The notes: generated by a model from the sequence alone, not told the origin. A stretch of DNA of 64,000 bases from Rhodobacteraceae bacterium EL53 (GCA_900313015.1 OMPR01000008.1:248001-312000), one strand, 5' to 3'. Positions 44,844-54,183 are shown, numbered from the stretch's first letter. A program made the numbers and translations.

Positions 44844-47261
44844 TTACCCGCGCATGCGGGCTCCATCCACATCAAATAACGGGGTCGATATAACGCGGGC
44901 CTGTCGCATTTCCCCCAAAATTTCGATCTCGACCTCTAGCCCGTCTGCGATGCGATCCGTCGGCAGGAACCCCTGTGCGATAGATTTTTGCGCATAGTGA
45001 GAATACCCACCAGAGGTACAGAACCCAACCACTTTGCCCTCGAGCCAGATGGGTTCGTAGGCATTGACGTCCGCGTCGTTTGCATCGACCTCAAAGGCGA
45101 CCAGCTTGCGATCCGTGCCATTGGCGCGTTCTTCTTCTGCTGCGGCGCGCCCGATGAAATCGACGTTTTTCTTGAACGAAATGAATCGATCCAATCCTGT
45201 TTCTGCTGCGGTGTAATCAGGCGAAAATTCAGCCATCCAAGAGCCAAAGAACTTATCAAGTCGCAGAGACATCATCGCGCGCATCCCAAACGGCACCATG
45301 CCATGGGGCTTTCCTGCCGCCCAAAGTGTTTCCCATAGGTTTCGTTGCGCCATCGGATCACAGTAGATCTCGTACCCCAGATCGCCGGTATAGCTGACGC
45401 GCTGAACGATACAGTCGGTCATGCCTATGGTCATGCGCCGGACATCCAGGAATTTGAAGTCGCTCAGATCTGCACGTGTACAGGCCGACAGGACGGCGGC
45501 GGCTTTGGGCCCTGCGATCTGAAATCCATTCCGTTTATCGCTTATATTTTCGATGCTTACACTGTCATCTGCATGTTGCAGAAGCCAGCGGTAGTGGAAC
45601 GCCTGACTGCCATAAGAGGCGGTGAGCTGGAACTCGGTTTCGCTGAGACAAGAGACGGTGAAATCCCCGATCAGCTTGCCCTTTGGCGACAACATAGGGG
45701 TGAGAGACAAGCGCCCCGGCTTGGGCATGCGCCCAGCCATGATCCGATCCAGCCAAGCGCGTGCGCCTGCGCCTTTGATCAGGTATTTGCCAAAATTGTG
45801 TACTTCGTTGATGCCGACAGATTCGCGAACGCCGCGTACTTCGCGGGCAGTGGCCTCAAAGGCGTCGGAACGACGGAATGATGGTGTTTCGTATGTTGGT
45901 TCATCGCCCTGCGCGAAATAGTTCGCGACCTCTAGCCCGAATTGCTGGCCCCAGACGGCGCCCAGATTGCTGAAGGTGTCGAACATTGGGGTTGTGCGGT
46001 TGGGACGCGCGGCCGGCAGTTCTTCGTTTGGATAAGAGACCGAGAAGCGTTTTTGATAGTTTTCGATAACCTTGGGACGGGTGTAGCCGGGGCCGATCCA
46101 GTCGCCAAACCGGGCGACGTCCATCGCAAAGACATCTCGTTCGGGTTCTCCGTCGATCATCCATTGCGCCAATGTCAGGCCAACGCCGCCGCCTTGGCTG
46201 AACCCGGCCATCACACCACAGGCGGACCAATAGTTTCGCACTCCCGGAACCGGGCCAACGAGCGGGTTGCCATCAGGTGCAAAGGTGAAGGGGCCATGGA
46301 TCACAGATTTAACACCAGCCGTGGCCAGTACAGGAAACCGTTCATATGCAAATTCAATGCTGTCAGTGATTTTGTCAAAATCATCCGGCAACAATTCGTG
46401 CCCGAAATTCCACGGGGTTCCATCCACAGCCCAAGGTTTGCAGGGCTGTTCATAGAAGCCGATACACAGGCCGCGGCCTTCTTGGCGCAGGTAGCTTTCG
46501 CCCGCTGGATCCATGACGTGGGGATGTTCGCCGCCGCCATCAATGATTGCTTCGATTTCAGGGATATTATCTGTGACCAGATATTGGTGTTCCATTGGGT
46601 GAAGTGGAAAATAGATCCCAGCCATAGCCCCAACTTCGCGCGCCCACAGGCCACCAGCATTTACAATGTGTTCAGCGTGAATTGTGCCCTTGTTGGTGAC
46701 AACATCCCAAGTCCCATCCGGGCGCTGGTTGGTTTCCTGAACCATACAGTGGGTTTCGATTGTCGCCCCACCCATACGCGCGGCTTTGGCGTAGGCGTGT
46801 GTGGTGCCCGATGGGTCCAAGTGCCCATCCAAAGGATCGTAAAGACCCCCAATAATGCCATCTGTGTTGGTGACAGGTGCAATCTTTATGATTTCTTCGG
46901 GTCCGACGATTTCAGTCTCAAGCCCCATGAACCGATGCTTGGCGCGTTCCGCTAGCAGCATGTCAAATCGATCTTGATTGTCGGCGAGTGTCACACCGCC
47001 CACATGGTGCAAGCCACAGGACATGCCAGTGATCTCTTCGAGTTCTTTATAGAGCCGGATGGTGTAGCCCTGAAGCGCCGCCATATTGGTGTCGCCGTTG
47101 AGAGTATGAAAACCGCCTGCTGCGTGCCAGGTTGAGCCTGATGTCAGCTCTGAGCGTTCAAGCAGCATCACGTCTGACCATCCAAGTTTGGTCAAATGAT
47201 ACAGAACTGAGCAGCCGACAACACCGCCGCCAATGACGGCCACACGCGTGGTGGTTTTCAT
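44844..47261 (-). CDS. FAD-dependent dimethylglycine/sarcosine-type dehydrogenase with GcvT domains
   Basis: An 805-residue two-part enzyme. Residues 1 to about 420 form a DAO-type FAD oxidoreductase: the dinucleotide loop GGGVVG at 11-16, and SGSTWHAAG with His46, the position that covalently holds FAD in dimethylglycine dehydrogenase. Residues about 430-800 form the aminomethyltransferase (GcvT) folate domains. It probably demethylates dimethylglycine, sarcosine or a similar methylamine, passing the one-carbon unit to tetrahydrofolate. I start at the ATG at 47261, preceded by AAGGAGG. Exact substrate among these compounds is not settled. Confidence 0.9.
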   Translation of the reverse strand: MKTTTRVAVIGGGVVGCSVLYHLTKLGWSDVMLLERSELTSGSTWHAAGGFHTLNGDTNMAALQGYTIRLYKELEEITGMSCGLHHVGGVTLADNQDRFDMLLAERAKHRFMGLETEIVGPEEIIKIAPVTNTDGIIGGLYDPLDGHLDPSGTTHAYAKAARMGGATIETHCMVQETNQRPDGTWDVVTNKGTIHAEHIVNAGGLWAREVGAMAGIYFPLHPMEHQYLVTDNIPEIEAIIDGGGEHPHVMDPAGESYLRQEGRGLCIGFYEQPCKPWAVDGTPWNFGHELLPDDFDKITDSIEFAYERFPVLATAGVKSVIHGPFTFAPDGNPLVGPVPGVRNYWSACGVMAGFSQGGGVGLTLAQWMIDGEPERDVFAMDVARFGDWIGPGYTRPKVIENYQKRFSVSYPNEELPAARPNRTTPMFDTFSNLGAVWGQQFGLEVANYFAQGDEPTYETPSFRRSDAFEATAREVRGVRESVGINEVHNFGKYLIKGAGARAWLDRIMAGRMPKPGRLSLTPMLSPKGKLIGDFTVSCLSETEFQLTASYGSQAFHYRWLLQHADDSVSIENISDKRNGFQIAGPKAAAVLSACTRADLSDFKFLDVRRMTIGMTDCIVQRVSYTGDLGYEIYCDPMAQRNLWETLWAAGKPHGMVPFGMRAMMSLRLDKFFGSWMAEFSPDYTAAETGLDRFISFKKNVDFIGRAAAEEERANGTDRKLVAFEVDANDADVNAYEPIWLEGKVVGFCTSGGYSHYAQKSIAQGFLPTDRIADGLEVEIEILGEMRQARVISTPLFDVDGARMRG

Positions 47262-47318
47262 GAATTCCCTCCTTGTTTGCCCGTACCGTTCCCTGAAACG
47301 ATAGGGGGCGCACATCCG

Positions 47319-47341
47319 TTTCCGACAAAACATGTCGCAAC
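47319..47341. promoter_or_regulatory. Candidate operator dyad upstream of the FAD/GcvT gene
   Basis: The arms CGACA (47323-47327) and TGTCG (47333-47337) are extended imperfectly by GTTTC and CAAC on the outside. It lies 60-80 bases before the dehydrogenase start, a suitable place for a regulator site. No regulator is identified. Confidence 0.3.
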
Positions 47342-47380
47342 AGGAATCCAGAGTGGCGTGATTGTTTGGTTTGCGGGGTT

Positions 47381-47416
47381 AGCCCCCGGTGCTCCTGACA
47401 AGGGGTTCCGGGGGCT
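47381..47416. other. GC-rich hairpin upstream of the FAD/GcvT gene
   Basis: Nine-base arms 47381-47389 and 47408-47416 pair perfectly, and on the plus strand CATTTT follows. It could be a terminator for plus-strand readthrough or part of a structured leader. Confidence 0.5.
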
Positions 47417-47590
47417 CATTTTCCCGCTACATTTAGAATGCGTGGGGGAAAACTGCGGCCAGTGTCCCCATTGAATCGTGACTCAAAAAAACACACTTAG
47501 CGACTCTGACCGACCCAGAGAGGCCGCGCGTTTTTTGCTTAGGAAAACCATCGGCTCTGAAGGTGTAATAGTTTCGCCTTGAGAGTTGTC

Positions 47591-48418
47591 ATGAAGAAAG
47601 AAGATAGTCGCGAATACCGCGTTATGCTCACGAATGGAAAGGTTGTGTATTTCACGATACGTGAATTGAACGCCTTTATAAGAAGCCTGAACATGCTGTT
47701 TTTGTTCGCGATTTTGATGTTTGTTATGGTCTGGGGGGATGCGCAGACCATTGGCGGGGTCGCTGGCGTTGCTGTGCGCGCTTTGTACTGGGCGGGGTGC
47801 ATTTGTCTTTATGTACTGCTGCTACCGCATTGGATTGCTGTCCCGTGTTTCCTTTGGAGCAAGCTGACATCTGTGCCGCTGCCCTTGGTTCTTGCAACAG
47901 GGCCTTTGGTTTTTGCACTTACGGTGTTTGCGTCCTGGTTTCCTGCAGTCCCGGGGAGTGTGGAACCCGAACAAGGGGAGACCTTGTTGGAACATACTTT
48001 TCTCAAGAACCTGGTCGCGGCCCATCTGAGCGAGATGACCGCGTTTTTGTGGTTGTATCCACAGTTCCAACTGGCAAGGCATCGTGAGAAGACGAACGCC
48101 GAGGTTCGGTTCATTCGGTTGAACGGGCGAAGCTTGCCCATAGACAGTTTGAAACTGGTCCGTAACGAAGACCATTATCTTATCATCAACACCACGATGG
48201 GCACTGTGCGGCTGCGGGCGCGTATGAAAGATCTATTAGGGCAGGTCTTGCTGTCGGACGGTATTCAAACGCATCGCTCATATTGGGTGGCGAGACAGGA
48301 AGTGATCGAACTGCGAGGTCACGAGCTGTTGACACAATCCGGAGCCAGAATCCCAGTGTCCCGCTACCGCCTAAAGGCGGTGCAGGCGTGGCTTTTGGTT
48401 CTTGGAAAACCACATTAG
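47591..48418 (+). CDS. Membrane-anchored LytTR DNA-binding protein
   Basis: A 275-residue protein with about three to four membrane helices (about 33-50, 58-80 and 97-117, possibly one more near 140-160) and a C-terminal LytTR DNA-binding domain (about 180-270, with SLKLVRNEDHYLIIN and THRSYWVAR). No receiver domain is present, so it would act as a membrane-bound one-component regulator. I start at the ATG at 47591, which has GAGAG upstream, over the TTG at 47579. Its stop overlaps that of the convergent CorC-type gene by four bases. Confidence 0.85.
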   Translation: MKKEDSREYRVMLTNGKVVYFTIRELNAFIRSLNMLFLFAILMFVMVWGDAQTIGGVAGVAVRALYWAGCICLYVLLLPHWIAVPCFLWSKLTSVPLPLVLATGPLVFALTVFASWFPAVPGSVEPEQGETLLEHTFLKNLVAAHLSEMTAFLWLYPQFQLARHREKTNAEVRFIRLNGRSLPIDSLKLVRNEDHYLIINTTMGTVRLRARMKDLLGQVLLSDGIQTHRSYWVARQEVIELRGHELLTQSGARIPVSRYRLKAVQAWLLVLGKPH

Positions 48419-49704
48419 AGGGGGCGAATGCGCAGGCCGGTGACGCGGTTCCCTTCACGGGTGACAACCTCAAAGCGGAAGCCGTGAAAGGCAAAGACCT
48501 GACCCACGGTGGGGATCATCTGCGCCTCGTGGATCACCAACCCGGCCACGGTGTTGGCCTCGTCATCCGGCAGCGACCATTCCGTTGCACGGTTGAGGTC
48601 ACGAATGGTCATTGCGCCGTCGACCAGAAACTGACCGTCATCGGTTTTCTTGACCTGCATCTCTGCGGCGGGGTCAAATTCGTCGGTGATTTCACCCACG
48701 ATCTCTTCGAGGATATCCTCAAGCGTTATCAAGCCTTGCAATGAGCCATATTCGTCCACGACCAAGGCAAAATGGCTGCGAATGCGCAAAAACTCACGCA
48801 TCTGATCATCGAGCGTCGTGGTTTCGGGTACAAAATACGGGGGGTTGGACACCTTGGAAATATCAAAGGCCATCAACCTGTTGGTATCGCCCTCGGCACC
48901 GCCAACCTGCGCATACATCGAGCGGAACAAGTCTTTTGCGTGAACAACACCAATGATGTTTTCAGGTTCATCCCGGAAGACGGGCAAGCGCGTGTGCGGG
49001 CTTTGCAAACATTGCTGCAGGATGGTTTGAGGGTCGGCATTTGCATCGATCATTTCGATGTTTGAACGGTGCAGCATGATCTCTTCGATGGCGCGATCGC
49101 TCAGGTCCAATGCGCCCAGAATTCGGTCGCGATCTTCTTTTTCAACGATCCCTTCGGAGTGCCCCAGATGCAGCGCGCCAGCAATCTCTTCACGCACGGC
49201 GAGCATGTGGCTGTCTGCATCGATCTTGACGCCAAACAGGCTGAGAACACCACGCACCAAAAAGCGGACGGCGGCAACGATGGGGGAAAACAGAGTGACG
49301 ATCACCCCGATGATTGGCGCCACGGCTGCGGCTGCTTTTTCGGCGTGGATGATGGCATAGGTTTTTGGCAGCACTTCGGCAAAGACCAGCACGAGCAGGG
49401 TCATCACAAGCGTTGCCAAGGCGATACCGCTTTCCCCAAACAAGCGTGTAAACAGGGCCGTCGCGAGGGAGGCGGACAGGATGTTGACCAAATTGTTGCC
49501 CAGCAAGACGGACCCGATCAGTCGCTCGTTGTCTTCGGTGATGTCCAGCGCCTTTTGCGCCCCGCGCGAGCCTTTGTCGGCCTGCGTGCGCAGTTTGCCC
49601 CGAGAGGCTGCCGTCAACGCGGTTTCGGAGCCAGAGAAAAATCCAGACAAAACAAGCAGCAACAGGATTGAACCTGTTGTTATCCAGAATGTGCTGTCGA
49701 TCAT
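48415..49704 (-). CDS. CNNM/CorC-type hemolysin-family membrane protein
   Basis: A 429-residue protein with an N-terminal CNNM (DUF21) membrane domain (1 to about 190, with GFFSGSETAL and AEVLPKTYA), a CBS-domain pair (about 200-325, with TRLPVFRDEPENIIGVVH and FALVVDEYGS), and a C-terminal CorC_HlyC domain (about 340-425). The family is linked to magnesium or divalent-cation transport and is often misnamed hemolysin. I start at the ATG at 49704 (MIDSTFWI); 49722 is also possible. It follows xerD on the same strand. Confidence 0.9.
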   Translation of the reverse strand: MIDSTFWITTGSILLLLVLSGFFSGSETALTAASRGKLRTQADKGSRGAQKALDITEDNERLIGSVLLGNNLVNILSASLATALFTRLFGESGIALATLVMTLLVLVFAEVLPKTYAIIHAEKAAAAVAPIIGVIVTLFSPIVAAVRFLVRGVLSLFGVKIDADSHMLAVREEIAGALHLGHSEGIVEKEDRDRILGALDLSDRAIEEIMLHRSNIEMIDANADPQTILQQCLQSPHTRLPVFRDEPENIIGVVHAKDLFRSMYAQVGGAEGDTNRLMAFDISKVSNPPYFVPETTTLDDQMREFLRIRSHFALVVDEYGSLQGLITLEDILEEIVGEITDEFDPAAEMQVKKTDDGQFLVDGAMTIRDLNRATEWSLPDDEANTVAGLVIHEAQMIPTVGQVFAFHGFRFEVVTREGNRVTGLRIRPL

Positions 49705-49785
49705 AGAGGTGGTAGGGTCCATTGGGCCGATCTTGTCCTTAAAGCTATCTCTGTTATGAGCATGGCAAGACTGCGGATCAAGGGC

Positions 49786-50742
49786 TTAGCCCTTGTCTTT
49801 TGGGGGATCTTTTGCCATCGGATGATGTTCAAGAACCAATTCCGCCAGGCGTTCCTCTAAAACATGAGTGTAGATTTCGGTTGTTGCCACATCAACATGA
49901 CCCAAGAGTGTCTGAATTGATCGCAAGTCCGCACCGTTTGCCAACAGGTGCGTGGCAAAGGCATGGCGCAATGTGTGCGGAGTCACCTTGTTTGGGGAAA
50001 CTCCGCCGGACACCGCGAACTCTTTGATCAATAGATAAAACCGATGCCGGGTAAGGAAACCGGATTTTCCGCGCGACGGGAATAGGTACTTAGAATTTGG
50101 CAGGCCATTTGCAGCGGCCTCTTCCTGCATCAGATCGCGTTCTGCAACCCACGCTTCGAGGGCCGCGCGCGCGGGTGGAGAGAGCGGAACCATACGTTCC
50201 TTGCCGCCTTTGCCCAATACCAGCAACATGCGCGGATCCCCACGTGCCGACGACACCGGCAAGGAGACGAGTTCGCTCACCCGCATTCCGGTGGCATAGA
50301 GCAGTTCCATCATGCAGGTGTTGCGTAGACGGTCCCGAATATTGCGCCCTGATTGCCGTGCTGCGTCCAAGAGCCGATCCACCTCAAGCACGTCCAACGT
50401 CTGGGGCAGTTTCTTTTCGCGGCCGGGCCCTTTGATCTGAATGGCCGGATTGTCTTCTCGCCAGCTTTCTTCAAATGCGAAGCGATAGATTTGCTTGATT
50501 GCGGACAGTCTGCGCGCACGTGTGGATTTGGCTAATCCCTGAGCGTCACAACTGATCAGATAGGCTTCGACCTCGTCTTGGCTTGCGCTGTCAAAGGTCT
50601 GGTTGTTGTGAACAAGCCAGCCAGAAAAATCTTGTAGGTCGCGGCCATAGGCCAAGAGCGTATTGGTGGCAGCCCCCAGTTCAGCAGCCTGAGCTTCGAG
50701 AAAGGATGAGATCCAGAGGTCATGTGTGGCGGGGCCGCTCAT
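49786..50742 (-). CDS. xerD: Tyrosine recombinase XerD
   Basis: A 318-residue site-specific recombinase that resolves chromosome dimers at dif together with XerC. It has an N-terminal SAM-like domain (1-100) and a catalytic domain with the residues Arg154 (TGMRVSEL), Lys178, His256 and Arg259 (HTLRHAFATH), His282 (LLGHVDVATT) and nucleophile Tyr291. I start at the ATG at 50742, four bases after the upstream stop. Its location beside aroK fits xerD and not xerC in this group, and no integrase-type neighbours occur. Confidence 0.93.
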   Translation of the reverse strand: MSGPATHDLWISSFLEAQAAELGAATNTLLAYGRDLQDFSGWLVHNNQTFDSASQDEVEAYLISCDAQGLAKSTRARRLSAIKQIYRFAFEESWREDNPAIQIKGPGREKKLPQTLDVLEVDRLLDAARQSGRNIRDRLRNTCMMELLYATGMRVSELVSLPVSSARGDPRMLLVLGKGGKERMVPLSPPARAALEAWVAERDLMQEEAAANGLPNSKYLFPSRGKSGFLTRHRFYLLIKEFAVSGGVSPNKVTPHTLRHAFATHLLANGADLRSIQTLLGHVDVATTEIYTHVLEERLAELVLEHHPMAKDPPKDKG

Positions 50743-50746
50743 CAGG

Positions 50747-52264
50747 TCAATTCCGTTCCAAAAGCAACAATTGCAGGGCGGCACGACGTGACATGTCCTC
50801 GAGACCTACGTGGCGAAACGTGGCAAAGGCTGATGTCAGATCGCCATGATTTCCCTTAGCCCCATTGGCAAAAAGAGCCATGGATTCAAGAATGGCTTCG
50901 CCAAGACGGCCGTCTTGGATCATCTCGGTAAGTTCCTGAGGGATCGGGGTTTGGGGGTTAAACCCATCTGCGATGGCACGGGCAAGGGGCGAAGAGGGGC
51001 GCGCTGTGTTTGGTTCCCCCATAGCGAGGGCGGCCAGAAATGCGTTCTCGCGAGTGTTCACGAGCGGTGTACGTGCGGCGTCTTCGTAAGCGGGTGAGAG
51101 CAGGCGGATTTTCCAAACCAGTTCGGCAATTTCGGCATCGTTGAAGGAATGAGGCCCAAGCTGGTCTGCAAAGAGATCCGCAAAGGGGACCTCGAGGTTC
51201 ACCGCCTTCATCGCCTCCCAGACAGGTGTAAGCGTTTTGGATATGGCGGCTTCGCTGCCTGTTTGCAGAGCTGTTTCAAACTGTTGCACGGCTCGCACAC
51301 GATCCCAAACACCGCCTGAAGCGGCGGCGCGGCGTTCCGTGTAAAGACCAAGAAGGTGGTTTGGTGTCAGGGCCCCGACGCGTGTCAGACGTTCCGCGGC
51401 TTCGAGTTGTGCTTTCCATCCGGCAATGTCGCGTAGATCAGCCGTTGCAAAAGCGCGCGGGAGCGAGGCGGTTGGCAGGCGTTCGCCAATGGTTTCGAAC
51501 AATCGAAATGTCAGTGGGTCAGGGCGCGATGCCTGCGGCAAGGGTGGTGCGCCATCATAGATGTCAGGGCTTAGAAATCTGTCCAGCAAGGCGAGCTCGT
51601 CTGCAGGCAACAGATCCAAAGCGTGGGCCGCTTCGAGGGTCAAAAGCGCAGATTGCCAGTCACCGCGGCGCGCTTTGCAGAAAATGTGTGCTGCATAATC
51701 AAGCGTGAGGTGAGGGGCCGCAGTCAGCGCAGCACAGGCGCGATCTTCGTCGCCCGTCAACAGAGTTGCATCAAACCAGCGCTGGAACCGATCTTGAGTA
51801 TCGGTCGGGCCTGCCAATTGGAGTAATGCCTGCGCCGGATCTGTTGCGCCGAGCGCCATCAGCCGATCAAGTCGGGCGAGCAACAGTTGATCCCCGGACC
51901 CCACAGGGGCACGTGTTTCAGACAACAACAGCGTATACAAAAGGGTCTGCATTGCCGGGTTTTGCCGGACAGAGACCGTAGATATCAGCGCCTCTAACCG
52001 CGCAGGGGCGCTGCCGCGCCACAGATCAATCGGCAGCCCAGTCACCGAAGGCGAAACAAGCCCCAAAAGCGGGGGCAGGGCTTCGAGAGGGCTTACGTCG
52101 ATCTCGGGTCCCAGTCCGGTCTGTGTCACCGGCGGTTCTAACAGGACGGTACCTGGCAACCTGACTGGGCTGGGTTCGTCGAGCCATTCGATTTCAGACA
52201 AGGGACTTTGAGCCCAAGCCGTAACAGGTAGAAAAAGTGCAAAGATCAGGTGTCTAATCGGCAT
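50747..52264 (-). CDS. Secreted protein of unknown function
   Basis: A 505-residue protein with a signal peptide (1-18, cleavage after AWA) and an otherwise helical, alanine- and leucine-rich chain resembling tetratricopeptide-like repeats, without a motif I can name. It lies between a 50-residue membrane protein gene and xerD, all closely spaced, and is probably periplasmic. Position beside xerD-aroK seems shared by relatives, from memory. Confidence 0.8.
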   Translation of the reverse strand: MPIRHLIFALFLPVTAWAQSPLSEIEWLDEPSPVRLPGTVLLEPPVTQTGLGPEIDVSPLEALPPLLGLVSPSVTGLPIDLWRGSAPARLEALISTVSVRQNPAMQTLLYTLLLSETRAPVGSGDQLLLARLDRLMALGATDPAQALLQLAGPTDTQDRFQRWFDATLLTGDEDRACAALTAAPHLTLDYAAHIFCKARRGDWQSALLTLEAAHALDLLPADELALLDRFLSPDIYDGAPPLPQASRPDPLTFRLFETIGERLPTASLPRAFATADLRDIAGWKAQLEAAERLTRVGALTPNHLLGLYTERRAAASGGVWDRVRAVQQFETALQTGSEAAISKTLTPVWEAMKAVNLEVPFADLFADQLGPHSFNDAEIAELVWKIRLLSPAYEDAARTPLVNTRENAFLAALAMGEPNTARPSSPLARAIADGFNPQTPIPQELTEMIQDGRLGEAILESMALFANGAKGNHGDLTSAFATFRHVGLEDMSRRAALQLLLLERN

Positions 52265-52406
52265 TCAGGGTCACCGGAAGGCGCACCTCGCTCTGTTGGG
52301 CAGAAAAATCCACCCCGAAGAACGGGCCGACATAGGCATAAAACACAAGCCCAATCACGCATAAACATACAAGATACACTAGAAATTTGATCAGACGGCT
52401 TATCAT
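52254..52406 (-). CDS. Small membrane protein, 50 residues
   Basis: A short gene that starts MISRLIKFLV at 52406, has one membrane helix (about residues 5-30) and ends in a charged SAQQSEVRLP tail. Its stop lies 11 bases inside the secreted unknown gene, and the two are probably translated from one transcript. It is divergent from aroK with 76 bases between starts. It is too short to assign by family. Confidence 0.65.
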   Translation of the reverse strand: MISRLIKFLVYLVCLCVIGLVFYAYVGPFFGVDFSAQQSEVRLPVTLNAD

Positions 52407-52482
52407 GGTGCGGTGCCTCAATTTGTTCTTTTGACCAAGTTATAACTGGCCTTTTTCCTAAGATCACGTCATTCACGGTGGA

Positions 52483-53070
52483 ATGAGCGAAATTGAGCAT
52501 ACCCCAGCACATAACCCTACGCACTCCGGGCTGAAAGTCAGGAAAACCATAGTTATGGTTGGTATGATGGGGGCCGGAAAAACCGCTGTCGGTCGGGCAT
52601 TGGCTGCGCGTTTGGACGTTCCGTTTCTGGATAGCGATGCTGAAATCGAATCGGCGGCCAATATGTCGATCCCGGAAATCTTTGAACGCGATGGCGAACC
52701 ATTCTTTCGTTTGAAGGAAAGTCAGGTGATCGGGCGTCTTCTGGATGAAGAGCGTGGCGTGTTGTCTACGGGCGGCGGCGCGTTTCTCTCAGAAGACAAT
52801 CGTCGCATGATTTCAGAGCGTGGCGTTGCGGTTTGGCTCAAGGCGGATCTGGATGTTTTGTGGCAGCGCGTGCGCCACAAAGATACGCGCCCTTTGCTGC
52901 GGACTGCGAACCCACGTGCGACATTGGCGGGGCTGTATGATGCGCGCGTCCCGTTTTATGCCGAAGCGGGTGTGGCGGTTGCCTCGGATGGGGACGCCTC
53001 AATCGAAGAAATGGTGGATCGGGTGATTGAGGCATTGCAAGCCCGCCCTGATGTCTTGGGAACAAAGTAA
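52483..53070 (+). CDS. aroK: Shikimate kinase
   Basis: A 195-residue kinase that phosphorylates shikimate in aromatic amino-acid synthesis. The P-loop GMMGAGKT is at 27-34, the shikimate-binding DSDAEIE follows, and STGGGAF is the catalytic glycine loop. The lid arginines are visible in KDTRPLL. An extra 20 residues lie before the core. It abuts aroB with no gap. Confidence 0.95.
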   Translation: MSEIEHTPAHNPTHSGLKVRKTIVMVGMMGAGKTAVGRALAARLDVPFLDSDAEIESAANMSIPEIFERDGEPFFRLKESQVIGRLLDEERGVLSTGGGAFLSEDNRRMISERGVAVWLKADLDVLWQRVRHKDTRPLLRTANPRATLAGLYDARVPFYAEAGVAVASDGDASIEEMVDRVIEALQARPDVLGTK

Positions 53071-54183
53071 ATGCTGCAAACTGTGCACGTTGCGTTGGGC
53101 GATCGCGCCTATGATGTTGAAATCGGTCCAGACCTGTTGGTCGATGCTGGCGCCCGGATTGCTCCGTTTTTAGTGCGCCCTCGTGTTGCTGTTGTGACGG
53201 ATGAGACGGTCGCGGCATTGCATTTGGAAACGTTGCGTGCCGGATTGTCTGCAGCGGGCATCGACATGGTGTCGCTAAGCCTGCCGGCGGGCGAGTCGAC
53301 CAAGGGTTGGCCACAATTCACCCGAACGGTTGAATGGCTGTTGGAGCAGAAAATTGAGCGGCGCGATGTCGTCGTTGCCTTTGGCGGTGGTGTGATCGGG
53401 GATCTCACTGGATTTGCGGCGGCCGTTTTGCGGCGTGGCGTCCGGTTTGTTCAGATACCGACGTCGCTGTTGGCGCAGGTTGACAGCTCGGTCGGGGGAA
53501 AGACTGGGATCAATGCCCCGCAAGGGAAGAACCTGATCGGGGCGTTTCATCAACCATCACATGTTTTGGCGGATACCTCGGTTCTGGGCACGTTGACTGC
53601 GCGCGATTTCCTTGCTGGCTACGGCGAAGTGGTCAAATACGGTTTGTTAGGCGATTCCGAGTTCTTTGACTGGCTCGAGGCGCAAGGCCCTGCGTTGGCG
53701 GCTGGCGATATGGCCAAGCGGGTCGAGGCCGTAACCCGATCTGTTCAGATGAAGGCAGACATTGTTGTCCGTGACGAGACAGAGCAGGGGGATCGTGCGC
53801 TGTTGAACCTGGGCCATACGTTCTGCCACGCATTGGAAGCCGCGACCGGTTTTTCTGATCGATTGCTTCATGGCGAAGGGGTCGCCATTGGCTGTGCGCT
53901 GGCGTTTGAATTGTCGTCGCGTCTTGGACTGTGCAGTCAAGAAGATCCAAGCCGTGTGCGGGCTCATTTGAAAGCTATGGGAATGAAAACCGATCTATCG
54001 GACATTGCTGGGGATCTGCCAGATGCAGACCATCTAGTAGAGCTCATGGCGCAAGACAAAAAAGTAGTGGATGGTCAGCTCCGGTTTATCCTGGCCAAGG
54101 GGATCGGGCAGGCGTTTGTGACGGCAGATGTGCCGCGCGATGCTGTTCACAAGGTTTTGGCAGACGCCCTTGCGAATTGCTGA
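53071..54183 (+). CDS. aroB: 3-dehydroquinate synthase
   Basis: A 370-residue NAD-dependent, zinc-dependent enzyme catalysing the second step of the shikimate pathway. Motifs are FGGGVIGDLTGF, PTSLLAQVDSSVGGKTGIN and the metal ligands in NLGHTFCHALE and HGEGVAIG. The ATG immediately follows the aroK stop, so the two are cotranscribed. A 721-base non-coding stretch follows. Confidence 0.96.
   Translation: MLQTVHVALGDRAYDVEIGPDLLVDAGARIAPFLVRPRVAVVTDETVAALHLETLRAGLSAAGIDMVSLSLPAGESTKGWPQFTRTVEWLLEQKIERRDVVVAFGGGVIGDLTGFAAAVLRRGVRFVQIPTSLLAQVDSSVGGKTGINAPQGKNLIGAFHQPSHVLADTSVLGTLTARDFLAGYGEVVKYGLLGDSEFFDWLEAQGPALAAGDMAKRVEAVTRSVQMKADIVVRDETEQGDRALLNLGHTFCHALEAATGFSDRLLHGEGVAIGCALAFELSSRLGLCSQEDPSRVRAHLKAMGMKTDLSDIAGDLPDADHLVELMAQDKKVVDGQLRFILAKGIGQAFVTADVPRDAVHKVLADALANC

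Larger units (their letters stand above)
47262..47590. other. Divergent intergenic region with hairpin and dyad
   Basis: About 330 bases separate the divergent dehydrogenase and LytTR genes. It contains a small dyad at 47319-47341 and a GC-rich hairpin at 47381-47416. No coding frame is credible. Confidence 0.6.

Noticed and set aside
45942-46955. A 337-codon plus-strand frame opposite the dehydrogenase gene
   Set aside because: It is antisense to the conserved FAD/GcvT protein and has no family features.
49786-50742. xerD-type recombinase as a sign of an integrated mobile element
   Set aside because: It has the housekeeping XerD length and residues, sits by aroK, and no attachment repeats, tRNA or phage genes lie nearby.
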